A stretch of 36,786 nucleotides of DNA, from the NCBI GenBank assembly GCA_002869665.1, contig PKUG01000122.1, forward strand, positions 1 through 36,786, given 5' to 3'. Positions 16,429 to 23,815 of the stretch are shown one piece after another. Numbering within the stretch: position 1 is the stretch's first letter; every line of letters starts with the position of its first letter. This DNA is from Desulfuromonas sp. (lineage in GTDB: Bacteria > Desulfobacterota > Desulfuromonadia > Desulfuromonadales > Geopsychrobacteraceae). The notes beneath the pieces were generated by a model. It was not told where the DNA came from and ran no database searches. It worked only from the letters and a program-made list of their open reading frames with translations. The translations under genes were made by a program, and so were the position numbers.

Positions 16429-19400
16429 TTACTTGACTTTGACCTTGTATTCGAGCCGGAACTGGCCGTCGAGGACCATGGTTCCCGGCAGCGTCAATTC
16501 AAACCGTTTGACGCGGCCGTCATAGCCGCTGCCGGCGCCGTCACCGTCGGAAACCGGGGTGATGGCTGTATCTGTCTCGTCGTAGTAGGTCGCTGTTCCA
16601 AGCGCGACCCCTGAATCGGCCGGCGTTCCAGTTGCCAGTTGGGTCAGGGCAAAAGGAACTCCGCTGCCGAATGCATCGAGGCTCCAGGCTGTGTAGGGGC
16701 TCATGTCGTCATCGACAACAACGGTCGTTGCCGCTCCGGTTCCGGTGTTGGTCACCCGCACGCTGTAGCTGATAACCTCGCCCGGGTCGACGCTGCTCTT
16801 GTCGGCCGATTTCGTGATCGACAGCAGCGGGCTGGGCGGGTTGACGTAGGCAGAATCACTGTTGTTCGAACTGTCGTAATCGTAACGGTTTCCGCTGACA
16901 TCGGCGTTGTTGGTGTAGTCGCTGTCGACGGTCGCGACGTCACGGTCGTTGACCGTCGCCGTGATGTTCAGGGTTGCCGATGCACCGTTGGCCAAGGTGC
17001 CGATGGTCCAGACACCGGTGGTGCTCACATAGTTGCCGCCGCCGTCGTCCGAGACGTAGCTGAAACCGGTGGGGAGCAGGTCGCTGACTGAAACGCCATC
17101 GGTGCTGTCCGGGCCGTTATTGGTGACGGTCAGGGTGAAGATGACATTTTGCCCCGCTCGCGGAATGACGTTGTTGACGGCCTTGGCAATCGCCAGGTCT
17201 GCCGCCAGATAGCGGTTGATGAAGGTACAGAAAATCTCGGCGTTGTAGGCAACGTAGGCAGCCGGAATGGTCAGGGTTGTTCCGGTCAAGGTGCCGAAGG
17301 TATTGCTGCCGTCGGTGCAGTCGGCGCTGACCAGTAGCCAGTCGGCCGATGGTAAGGTTTCACTAATGTCGGTGGCCGTTGTGACGGTTGTCGCTTCAAA
17401 GGTCGCCGAGGTCTGCGGGTTCGCCGCATTCGTATCAAGACTGAAACTGCCCACGCCGTTGGTTCCGCTGAACGAGAAGCTGCCGGTGTTGTTGTTGCTC
17501 TGCTTGAGGACTGTAATTTCCGGCATGGCGAGGACGGTCAAGCCACTGGTTGTGACAGCATTGACGATATGGTACTCCCCGCTGATGTTTGCCGAGGTAT
17601 TGTTGTACGGGCCGCCCGGGACTGCGCTGGTGACGTCGACGCTGATCGTGCAACTCCCCTGTCCGTCGTTCATGCTCGCGCCACTGACCGCGATAGTACT
17701 CCCCCCGGCCGCGGCTGTGATGATGCCGGTTCCGGGTGAACAGCTTGTCGCGATGTTGGGGGAGACGGCGACAAACACATTGGTCGGCAGGGTGTCGGTA
17801 AAGTTGATCCCGGCCTGGGCCGGGTCTCCAGTGCCGTTGGTCAGGGTGAAGGTCAAGGTCGAGGTTTCTCTCTCAACGATGGTCGTCGTTGAGAACTCCT
17901 TGTCCAGTGAGGGCTGGACAACTGTCAACGTTTGATCAGTGACGTCGTTACGGATTGCCGAAGCGTAGGCGCTGATATTCGTGCTGCCGTTGATATAGGC
18001 TCCGGCCGTTTCACTGAGAACATCGACGCTGATGGTGCAGCTTGAGGTTCCGGCCGCGGCAGCGACGCCGGTACCGCCCACCGTGAAGCTGCTGCTCCCT
18101 GGAGTTGCCGTGATGGTCGGTGTGCCGCCGCAGTTGTTGACGACATTGGCAGGATCGGCAATGACCACGCCGGCCGGGAGGGTGTCGCTGAAGGTGAGTC
18201 CGGCACTGCGCGCGGTCGCACTACCCGGATTGGTCAGGGTGAAGGTCAGGGCCGAGGGTTGGCCGATGCCGACGGGTGTCGGGTCGAAGATTTTGCTCAA
18301 CTGTACCTTTGGTGAGTTCGTGAAGGTGCAGGTGATGTCGTCACCCGGTACGGGGTCAAAGCTGTAGCTGGTCTGCAGAGCGTCGCTCGGCAGTCCTGTT
18401 GTGCCGCCGGCATAGGCGTTGGTACAGGTCAACCGGGATTCGTAATCAGACAGCTGCGAGGTTCCGGCGCTCAGTGCATCGGTGATTGTTATTGTCGGAG
18501 CGGTTGTCCCGCTCAGGTAGGGCGCACTGTAAAAGGTTGTTTCAACTGTTTCGGGAAGTGTGCCACTGGTGCTTGCCGATGTCGTGCCGTAGAGGGTGGC
18601 ATTGCTGGTGGCGCTGACGGTGAATTGGTCAGCGGAAACAGTCCGGCCATTAAGCACTTTTCTCAGCGTGATTTTTGGCCGCTTGGTATTGGTCAGGGTG
18701 CAGGCTTGCGCCAGGTCGGTCGTGTTCAGCGTCGCCGTGATGGTCCTGGTCGTATCGTTGGTCGTGACCGTAGGGCTGCCAAGGCCGGCAACATCGCTAC
18801 AGCTGATGCTGACTTCACTTTCCCAGGAGGGGGCCGGGTCGGTTTCAGTGATCGTCAGCGTCTGATCCGTGGCCAGGGCGTTGATGAAGAAGCGAGCGGT
18901 CTGGCCATCGGCGACATAAGCGGCAGTGCTGTTGGTCGCCAGGTCAATGTCTGCCGGGGTGTAGACGGTGCCGACCCGGGAAATGACCGTGGAACCGGTT
19001 GGGCCGGTTGCGCCGAGTTCAAAGATCTCGCTATCGCCACTCGGGGTGGTGACCTTGGTCACATCAACATAGGCACCGCTCATGACCTTGACGTCGCCGG
19101 AGACCGTGCTGATGCCGGAATTACATTTTGATTTGGAGGGGCTGGAAACGGTCCACTCGTCTGTACAGGTCGATGTCGTGTTCTGCCAGTAGGTGACGAC
19201 GTAGGGGACCTGCAGGTAGCCGCTGGCATCACCGGTACAATTGACTTTGATCTTGTCAATTCGAGTGACGGAGTCGCCGTAGCCGTAGTAGTCACCACAG
19301 TCGTTGCGATTTGCGTCGAGATCACCCCAAGGGTAAGGGGTCTCCGGGAAGATCGCAACGGAACAGTTGTTGGTGCCGGTAACCTCCCAGGGGTTGTTGC

Positions 19401-19800
19401 CATCCTGGCCAACGAAGAAGCCGACATCGTAACGGTCGGTATTCGTGCCGTAGAGGCGAAGGTCGATGAGGAATTCAAAACTTTCACCGGCGACACAGAA
19501 GGGGACTGTGTCTTCAGAGGCGCTGAACACCGGGTCGACAGTAAACTCGCCGGCGGTACAGTTGAGCGCGGAACCATAGCGATCCCCCGCGCAGCTGAGG
19601 TCGGGTTCCGCATGTGTGGTTGCATCGTAGGCGAACGCCCGATGCGTTGTGAGGGAGAAGCAAATACAGAAGACGAAGATGGACAAAAGAAGTCGCCGCG
19701 TAACCAGGTTTCGTATGCTCTGGTTTGCGAGAACTCTATCGTCAGCCCTCTTTATGGCATGATGAGTCAGATCGTTGACTGAAGAAATAATAGTTTTCAT
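16429..19800 (-). CDS. Giant secreted multidomain DUF11/SpaA-like surface protein (1123 aa)
   Basis: The first gene of unit A. A signal-peptide-like core (residues about 36-56, LLLSIFVFCICFSL, ending RAFA) follows a 35-residue extension. Residues 60-240 are a Cys-rich unique region with many aromatic residues. SpaA/prealbumin-like modules follow (VTKVTTPSGD; ACTLTNTKRPKITLRKV; ITCTFTNSPKVQLSKI), then two modules of the form FDPTPVGIGQPSALTFTLTN and STLTFTLTNGTGDPAQAGI, another SpaA-like module (ITVLKQSNNNTGSF), and two C-terminal DUF11 modules (LAIAKAVNNVIPRAGQNVIF; ITKSADKSSVDPGEVISYSV) ending FRLEYKVKVK. No ribosome binding site precedes ATG 19800, while a short upstream ORF with a strong one overlaps it. 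The GEMM-type riboswitch at 20047-20146 lies in its 5' region. Likely a cell-surface or adhesive protein. Confidence 0.87.
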   Translation of the reverse strand: MKTIISSVNDLTHHAIKRADDRVLANQSIRNLVTRRLLLSIFVFCICFSLTTHRAFAYDATTHAEPDLSCAGDRYGSALNCTAGEFTVDPVFSASEDTVPFCVAGESFEFLIDLRLYGTNTDRYDVGFFVGQDGNNPWEVTGTNNCSVAIFPETPYPWGDLDANRNDCGDYYGYGDSVTRIDKIKVNCTGDASGYLQVPYVVTYWQNTTSTCTDEWTVSSPSKSKCNSGISTVSGDVKVMSGAYVDVTKVTTPSGDSEIFELGATGPTGSTVISRVGTVYTPADIDLATNSTAAYVADGQTARFFINALATDQTLTITETDPAPSWESEVSISCSDVAGLGSPTVTTNDTTRTITATLNTTDLAQACTLTNTKRPKITLRKVLNGRTVSADQFTVSATSNATLYGTTSASTSGTLPETVETTFYSAPYLSGTTAPTITITDALSAGTSQLSDYESRLTCTNAYAGGTTGLPSDALQTSYSFDPVPGDDITCTFTNSPKVQLSKIFDPTPVGIGQPSALTFTLTNPGSATARSAGLTFSDTLPAGVVIADPANVVNNCGGTPTITATPGSSSFTVGGTGVAAAAGTSSCTISVDVLSETAGAYINGSTNISAYASAIRNDVTDQTLTVVQPSLDKEFSTTTIVERETSTLTFTLTNGTGDPAQAGINFTDTLPTNVFVAVSPNIATSCSPGTGIITAAAGGSTIAVSGASMNDGQGSCTISVDVTSAVPGGPYNNTSANISGEYHIVNAVTTSGLTVLAMPEITVLKQSNNNTGSFSFSGTNGVGSFSLDTNAANPQTSATFEATTVTTATDISETLPSADWLLVSADCTDGSNTFGTLTGTTLTIPAAYVAYNAEIFCTFINRYLAADLAIAKAVNNVIPRAGQNVIFTLTVTNNGPDSTDGVSVSDLLPTGFSYVSDDGGGNYVSTTGVWTIGTLANGASATLNITATVNDRDVATVDSDYTNNADVSGNRYDYDSSNNSDSAYVNPPSPLLSITKSADKSSVDPGEVISYSVRVTNTGTGAATTVVVDDDMSPYTAWSLDAFGSGVPFALTQLATGTPADSGVALGTATYYDETDTAITPVSDGDGAGSGYDGRVKRFELTLPGTMVLDGQFRLEYKVKVK

Positions 19801-19846
19801 TTGTTAACTGTTGTCCGCTCTTGGAACATGAACAGTACTCCCCCAT
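19742..19846 (-). CDS. Candidate 34-aa leader ORF overlapping the start of the 1123-aa gene
   Basis: ATG at 19846 sits 5 nt after a G-rich ribosome binding sequence (AGGGGGGGG, the G8 tract at 19852-19859). It opens a 34-codon Cys/Ser-rich frame beginning MGEYCSCSKSG that ends at TGA 19742, overlapping the first 59 nt of the 1123-aa gene in another frame. The large gene itself lacks a visible ribosome binding site, so its translation may be coupled to this ORF. No homology is recognised. Confidence 0.35.
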   Translation of the reverse strand: MGEYCSCSKSGQQLTNENYYFFSQRSDSSCHKEG

Positions 19847-19912
19847 AAAATCCCCCCCCTGGAAATTTACTTCGAAGATGCCGGTATTCTCGATGAAACT
19901 ACCTCTATCCGT

Positions 19913-19928
19913 TGACGCCATGGCGTCA
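19913..19928. repeat. Perfect 16-bp palindrome in the leader of unit A
   Basis: TGACGCCATGGCGTCA is a perfect palindrome between the terminator (19964-19999) and the candidate leader ORF. It could be an operator for a dimeric regulator; no matching regulator gene is in the window. Confidence 0.4.
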
Positions 19929-19963
19929 CTTGGTTGTGAAATATTTGCATAGCTCTCTGTATG

Positions 19964-19999
19964 AAAAAAGCACCTGCCGTGAGCCGATAAGGTGCTTTT
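19964..19999 (-). terminator. Riboswitch expression-platform terminator upstream of the 1123-aa gene
   Basis: On the minus strand AAAAGCACCT (19999-19990) pairs with AGGTGCTTTT (19975-19966) around a 14-nt loop and is followed by a T-run ending at 19964. It lies about 50 nt downstream of the riboswitch aptamer. Its 5' arm can pair instead with the AGGTGC at 20052-20047 adjoining the aptamer's closing stem, giving mutually exclusive folds. Confidence 0.75.
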
Positions 20000-20046
20000 C
20001 CCCATTTTTCCCCGTATTTTTCTTAAGGGACTGTGTTCTGGGAAAT

Positions 20047-20146
20047 GCACCTCTCTTCGGCAACCAGGCAGTCCGACCAAGCTAACTAGCCGGATCCAGG
20101 GCTTTGCGTAACCGTTATTGCGGCGTTGCTCTTTTCGGAGAGGCGA
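20047..20146 (-). promoter_or_regulatory. GEMM-I riboswitch, probable cyclic AMP-GMP (GEMM-Ib) type
   Basis: On the minus strand CCTCTC (20143-20138) and GAGAGG (20055-20050) form the closing stem. Inside are the hallmarks of the GEMM-I (c-di-GMP-I) aptamer: AGAGCAA, a short hairpin CCG/CGG, the core ACGCAAAGCC, a second hairpin with TCCG/CGGA, and GGTTGCCG. Aligning AGAGCAA with AGGGCAA of the Vibrio Vc2 aptamer puts A at position 20, where c-di-GMP sensors have G. That substitution is known to favour cyclic AMP-GMP in Geobacter-type riboswitches. A terminator follows at 19964-19999, and the regulated gene is the 1123-aa DUF11 protein. Family assignment is fairly secure; ligand choice is inferred from one base. 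Confidence 0.68.
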
Positions 20147-20329
20147 ATATCTCTATGCCTTTAATTGGTTTTCTGTATAGATAACCTTTTTTGTAACTTT
20201 TGCTGCAAATTCTCATTAACACTAGTGTATCTGCTATAAAATTGCAATAAATAAGCCAGAAAACAGGGGTTTATTGGCGGACCGTTAAGGTTGACTTGGG
20301 CTAATTGGCGGGTGGTAATTTTGGGTTAG
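20147..20329. other. Intergenic region with AT-rich promoter-like sequence upstream of the riboswitch
   Basis: No gene is seen. On the minus strand an AT-rich segment (about 20161-20260) includes TTGCAG and, 18 nt on, TTATCT. This is a loose sigma-70 match that would place a transcription start shortly upstream of the aptamer. The evidence is weak. Confidence 0.3.
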
Positions 20330-20362
20330 AAAAAGAAAAGCCCTGCCGGAAACCGGCAGGGC
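20330..20362 (-). terminator. Intrinsic terminator of the CoA-transferase gene
   Basis: GCCCTGCCGG and CCGGCAGGGC form a perfect 10-bp stem with a 3-nt loop (20362-20340), followed on the minus strand by TTTTCTTTTT. It lies 37 nt past the CoA-transferase stop. Confidence 0.92.
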
Positions 20363-20398
20363 CATTTTATTGCAATTAAGAAAATGATTACCGCAAAA

Positions 20399-21988
20399 TT
20401 AATCTTCGCAGAGATCAACCTTGATATCCCAGTTTTTGATCCGCATGGTGCCGTTCTGGGCCAGATTCTGCTGCATCTTGAAGGCACGGTCGAACAGTTG
20501 CGGCTCGTGACCGATACCCTTCTCGAGGCAATCTTTGGCAGCCATTTCGAAGTAGTCTTCGAGGATCGGCTTGTACTCGGGGTGAGCACACTTTTCGATG
20601 ATGAGCTTGGCGCGGTCCTTCGGTGCCACGCCACGCAGGTCAGCCAAGCCCTGCTCGGTGACCAGGACGTCGAGGTCGTGCTCAGTGTGGTCGATGTGCG
20701 GAGCTTTCGGTACGACGCAGGTGATACCCAACGGATCGGTCTTGCTCGGGCGCACCGACGGGCTGTGCATCATTTTGATATAGCCGTTACGCAGGAAGTC
20801 ACCGGAACCGCCGAGGCCGTTGATCATCCGGGTACCGCCGACCAGGGTGGAGTTGGCGTGTGCGTAGATGTCGAATTCGACCGGGGTATTCATGGCGATA
20901 CAACCGAGACGACGGATCGGCTCAGGGGCGTTCGAGATCGACAGGGGACGCAGAACGCACTTGCCGAAGTATTTGTCCCAGTTCTCGAAGAAGCGCGGGA
21001 AGCCCGGGTCTTCAGAGAGGGACAACGAACATGCCGAAGCGAAGTTCAGGTTGCCACCGTCAAAGAAGTCGAGCATGGTGTCCTGCAGAACCTCGGTGTA
21101 AACCGACAGGTTGGTGAAAGGACCTTTGGCCAGACCACCAACAACGGCGTTAGCGATAGAGCCGACACCAGACTGCAGCGGCAGCAAGTTCTCAGGCAAG
21201 CGACCCATCTTCACTTCGTGAGCGAAGAACTCCATGATGTGACCGGCGATTGCTTCGGAGGTGTCGTCCATGTCAGCGAATGCGCGACCTTTGTCACGAC
21301 GCTTCGACTCGACAACGGCGATGATCTTGTCCGGATCGCAGGGGACGTACGGAGTACCGATGCGGGTGTGAGCTTCGGTGATCAGGAACGGAGCGCGATG
21401 CGGCGGCTTCTGCTGCATGTGAATGTCGTGGATACCTTCGAAGGAAGGCTGTCCGGTGTTGACTTCGATGATGATCTTGTCACACAGGTGCAGCGCTTCG
21501 GCAACGATACCGCAGGAGGTTGTCAGCGCCAGACCGCAGTCCTCGGTAATGGCGGAAACTTCGACGATACCGATGTCGTAACGGCCGTTCTCGGTGTAAA
21601 AGCCGTAGCCGGCGTCCTGAGCAAAGAGACCGAGGTGTTTGTCGCCCATACGGATGCGACCGGCGTTGATCCCTTTGGCGATGTTTTTACCGGTCTGGTA
21701 CGGCCAACGACGGTCGATCATGTCGAGAGTTGCCCAGCGGTCTTCCGTCTCGGCGCCAACAGATGCACCGATGAACAGGTTGAAGCGCAGTTTGCCTTGC
21801 AGGTTGTTGGCTTCGACATGGTCGGCCAGGGCAATGGGTACCTCTTTAGGATAGCCGGCCGGGGTGAAACCGGACCAGAGCAGATTCTGGCCATTCTGGA
21901 AATACTGGATGCAGTCTTCTGCTTTGCAGACTTTGCTGAGCAGTGACTTACGACGTACCCGATCTTCAAGGGTTCCGTATTCGGACAT
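20399..21988 (-). CDS. Succinyl-CoA:acetate CoA-transferase / acetyl-CoA hydrolase family protein
   Basis: This 529-aa protein belongs to the acetyl-CoA hydrolase/transferase family. In acetate-oxidising deltaproteobacteria such enzymes move CoA from succinyl-CoA to acetate, joining acetate activation to the TCA cycle; substrate choice here is inferred. Visible signatures are GVGSIANAVVGGL (274-286), YTEVLQD, whose Glu299 is the likely catalytic residue carrying the CoA thioester, and the C-terminal TEQGLADLRGVAPKDRA. Length and the C-terminal half match the family. The ATG at 21988 follows AGGAGGAAGATA, so I prefer it to the upstream in-frame start. The gene is monocistronic, with a sigma-70 promoter at 22171-22200, a roughly 175-nt leader with small hairpins, and a terminator at 20330-20362. 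Alternative: a strict acetyl-CoA hydrolase or a butyryl/propionyl CoA-transferase. Confidence 0.92.
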   Translation of the reverse strand: MSEYGTLEDRVRRKSLLSKVCKAEDCIQYFQNGQNLLWSGFTPAGYPKEVPIALADHVEANNLQGKLRFNLFIGASVGAETEDRWATLDMIDRRWPYQTGKNIAKGINAGRIRMGDKHLGLFAQDAGYGFYTENGRYDIGIVEVSAITEDCGLALTTSCGIVAEALHLCDKIIIEVNTGQPSFEGIHDIHMQQKPPHRAPFLITEAHTRIGTPYVPCDPDKIIAVVESKRRDKGRAFADMDDTSEAIAGHIMEFFAHEVKMGRLPENLLPLQSGVGSIANAVVGGLAKGPFTNLSVYTEVLQDTMLDFFDGGNLNFASACSLSLSEDPGFPRFFENWDKYFGKCVLRPLSISNAPEPIRRLGCIAMNTPVEFDIYAHANSTLVGGTRMINGLGGSGDFLRNGYIKMMHSPSVRPSKTDPLGITCVVPKAPHIDHTEHDLDVLVTEQGLADLRGVAPKDRAKLIIEKCAHPEYKPILEDYFEMAAKDCLEKGIGHEPQLFDRAFKMQQNLAQNGTMRIKNWDIKVDLCED

Positions 21989-22170
21989 TATCTTCCTCCT
22001 GTAGACAGACAATGGTGCCAGCGGCACCTGTTAAAGAGAGCTGTTAGAACAGCGCTATGTGAGAGATGTTTTGATGTAACTATCTGAAAAATCGAGAAAA
22101 ATTCTTTTTTATGGTGAGATTTGAATATATTCTGACCAGATAGTCTTGCCGTATTTTGATAACAGCGTTT

Positions 22171-22200
22171 CTTATATACTGCCGTAAACGGGCAAGTCAA
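22171..22200 (-). promoter_or_regulatory. Sigma-70-type promoter of the CoA-transferase gene
   Basis: On the minus strand TTGACT (22200-22195) is followed after 16-18 nt by TATATAAG, which offers TATATA or TATAAG as the -10 element. The predicted transcript has a 5' leader of roughly 175 nt containing GGTGCC/GGCACC (22014-22028) and GCTGT/ACAGC hairpins. Confidence 0.65.
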
Positions 22201-22294
22201 GGGAAAATGTGGCTGTCGAGATGGAAATTATCATTTCTGGTAAAGGTTTAGCGATTGTGGCAGGTCGGGAAGAGTGGGGGGTGGTTTCTCACGG

Positions 22295-22328
22295 ACCGGT
22301 CGAAGCCCAGGGGTGAGCTTCGACCGGT
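22295..22328. repeat. Perfect 12-bp inverted repeat downstream of bamD
   Basis: ACCGGTCGAAGC and GCTTCGACCGGT are separated by 10 nt, forming a perfect stem 25 nt past the bamD stop. There is no T-tract on either strand, so it is either a Rho-dependent or processing hairpin or a REP-like unit. The rest of the 22029-22352 gap holds the promoter above and no gene. Confidence 0.7.
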
Positions 22329-22352
22329 TGAGGTTGGGTCAAAAGAGGGGGA

Positions 22353-23111
22353 TTAGTCGGCCAGGTCTTCCAATAATTCTTTGGCTTCTTCAGTGCGCTC
22401 ACTGCCGGGGAATTGTTCGAAAAGCTGGTTGAACATGGCGTCGGCCTTTTCTTTCTCTTCATTTCCGAGATAAGCCTGGCCGAGATAGAAGTAGAGTTCG
22501 TCGCGATAATAGTAATCGGGGAACCCGTTCAGAACTTTTTCAAACCGGGTGATTGCCGGTTTGTAAAGTTTGCGCTTGAGATAATAGGTCCCGACATGCA
22601 CATCGTTCTCTGCCAGACGGGTTTTGCAGCGCTGAATCAGATAGCCCGCTTCCTGGGCGTTTTTATCGTTGGGGAAGCGGGTTGCCAGGGTCTGGAAAGT
22701 CTCCATTGCCTTGCGGGTGTAACTCTGATCGCGGTCGGCGGGGCGGATCTGCTCGTAATAGCAGAGTCCCAGACGATAGAGGATGGTCGGGGTGCGGTAG
22801 TCGTTCGGGTGCTGCTCAAGGAACGCATTGAAGGCCACGGCGGCATCATCGTAGCGTTTGAGAACGTAGTAGGTTTCGGCGATTTTCAACTCCGCCAGCA
22901 TGCTCAGTTCCGGTGAATAATAGCTGTCGCGAACTTTTTCCCAGGACTCGATGGCGTCATCGTAAAGCTCTTCCTCGTACTGCTTTTCACCTTTCTGGAA
23001 GTACTTTTGCGCGACAACGGCAGGCGTTTCCTCTGCGGCCTTTTTGCCACCGCACGCCGCCAGAGAAAAAGCGACCAGCAGCAGGAGTGTGTAGCAGTAT
23101 ATTCGTTTCAT
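22353..23111 (-). CDS. bamD: Outer-membrane protein assembly lipoprotein BamD
   Basis: The 252-aa lipoprotein has a signal peptide with lipobox LAAC (Cys20), then five TPR-like repeats rich in paired Tyr/Ala (KYFQKGEKQYEEELYDDAIE, ETYYVLKRYDDAAVAF, RLGLCYYEQI, GTYYLKRKLYKPAITRF, YLGQAYLGNEEKEKADAMF). This is the layout and length of BamD/YfiO/ComL, which sits on the periplasmic face of the outer membrane and works with BamA to fold beta-barrel proteins. The ATG at 23111 follows GGAGGAAGATATCACT; the longer in-frame extension is rejected because it hides the signal peptide. It is transcribed alone, divergently from crcB. The giant barrel proteins in this window would be expected clients of the Bam machine. 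Confidence 0.93.
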   Translation of the reverse strand: MKRIYCYTLLLLVAFSLAACGGKKAAEETPAVVAQKYFQKGEKQYEEELYDDAIESWEKVRDSYYSPELSMLAELKIAETYYVLKRYDDAAVAFNAFLEQHPNDYRTPTILYRLGLCYYEQIRPADRDQSYTRKAMETFQTLATRFPNDKNAQEAGYLIQRCKTRLAENDVHVGTYYLKRKLYKPAITRFEKVLNGFPDYYYRDELYFYLGQAYLGNEEKEKADAMFNQLFEQFPGSERTEEAKELLEDLAD

Positions 23112-23163
23112 AGTGATATCTTCCTCCAGAGTAGCTGAGTATGTTGGCTGGTTTAGTCCATTG

Positions 23164-23192
23164 AAGCTACGGAATATGTTCCGATTTGTCAA
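23164..23192 (-). promoter_or_regulatory. Putative sigma-70 promoter of bamD
   Basis: On the minus strand TTGACA (23192-23187), a 17-nt spacer and TAGCTT (23169-23164). The -35 is perfect and the -10 is weak (3 of 6). The start of bamD is about 50 nt downstream. Confidence 0.5.
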
Positions 23193-23222
23193 TCGCATTT
23201 GCTCCTGCCGGAAAGCTCAGGA

Positions 23223-23251
23223 TTGACAGTCGGGGTGAGCTTATTAATAAT
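23223..23251 (+). promoter_or_regulatory. Sigma-70 promoter of crcB
   Basis: TTGACA (23223-23228), a 17-nt spacer and AATAAT (23246-23251). The predicted transcript starts near 23258, giving a leader of about 40 nt to the ATG at 23299 and making upstream TTG/GTG starts unlikely. No fluoride riboswitch is visible here. Confidence 0.65.
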
Positions 23252-23298
23252 AAGCAGGTTTATTGGCAGTGAGATTTAACCGACCGTGGGGCGGTGGC

Positions 23299-23679
23299 AT
23301 GCAGGTAATTTATATCGGAGTTTTCGGTGGGCTGGGATGTATTGCCCGGTTCCTGGTTTCCGGCTGGACCTATCAGCTGTTCGGTCGCGGGTTGCCGTAT
23401 GGAACCTTGATGGTTAATGTGCTGGGTTCGTTCCTGCTTGGCCTGTTGATGACCCTGGGCGTTCGCAGTACTCTGTTCCCCCCGGCGGTCCGCGTGGGGA
23501 TGACGGTCGGTTTCATGGGTGGGTTTACCACCTTTTCCACATTTTCCTACGAAACTTTGCGCCTGATCGAAGATGGCAGTGTGCTGCAGGCGGGCGTCAA
23601 CATCGTCCTGAATCTCGTTGTCTGTCTGCTCGCTGCGCTTCTCGGGGTGGTGCTTGGGCGTTATCTGCTGAGCAGCTAG
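23299..23679 (+). CDS. crcB: Fluoride channel CrcB/Fluc
   Basis: This 126-aa inner-membrane protein is a typical CrcB/Fluc, a dual-topology dimeric channel that expels fluoride. It shows four hydrophobic segments and the family motifs GGLGCIARF (10-18), GTLMVNVLGSFLLGL (35-49, with the conserved Asn) and GFMGGFTTFSTFSYET (71-86, with the pore Phe/Thr/Ser residues). The length matches the 120-130 aa norm. I use ATG 23299 rather than the upstream TTG/GTG because the protein then begins MQVIYIG, as in most homologues, and because the promoter lies at 23223-23251. It heads a run of plus-strand genes. The next gene, a DUF190 protein, is a common crcB neighbour. Confidence 0.94.
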   Translation: MQVIYIGVFGGLGCIARFLVSGWTYQLFGRGLPYGTLMVNVLGSFLLGLLMTLGVRSTLFPPAVRVGMTVGFMGGFTTFSTFSYETLRLIEDGSVLQAGVNIVLNLVVCLLAALLGVVLGRYLLSS

Positions 23680-23815
23680 TTATTTGTTCCTGTCAAGTCG
23701 ATCCTTCCGGATGGAAACATTCAGGGGGGTGGTTGAGACTGGATATGTCAGTAAACGGTTTTGTCTCCGTTCCTACTGACGTCGGGTTCACTATTTATAC
23801 TATGGAGGTGCCTTG

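Noticed and set aside
20384-21946. Plus-strand open frame of 520 codons antisense to the CoA-transferase
   Set aside because: The minus-strand protein has strong family motifs, promoter and terminator; this is its shadow.
22010-22030. Possible sigma-54 promoter (CTGGCACCATTG) upstream of the CoA-transferase
   Set aside because: The -24-like TGGCAC lacks the required GC at -12, and it lies only about 35 nt before the start codon while a good sigma-70 promoter is further upstream.
23193-23298. Fluoride riboswitch upstream of crcB
   Set aside because: The expected conserved core is not visible, and the promoter leaves only about 40 nt of leader.
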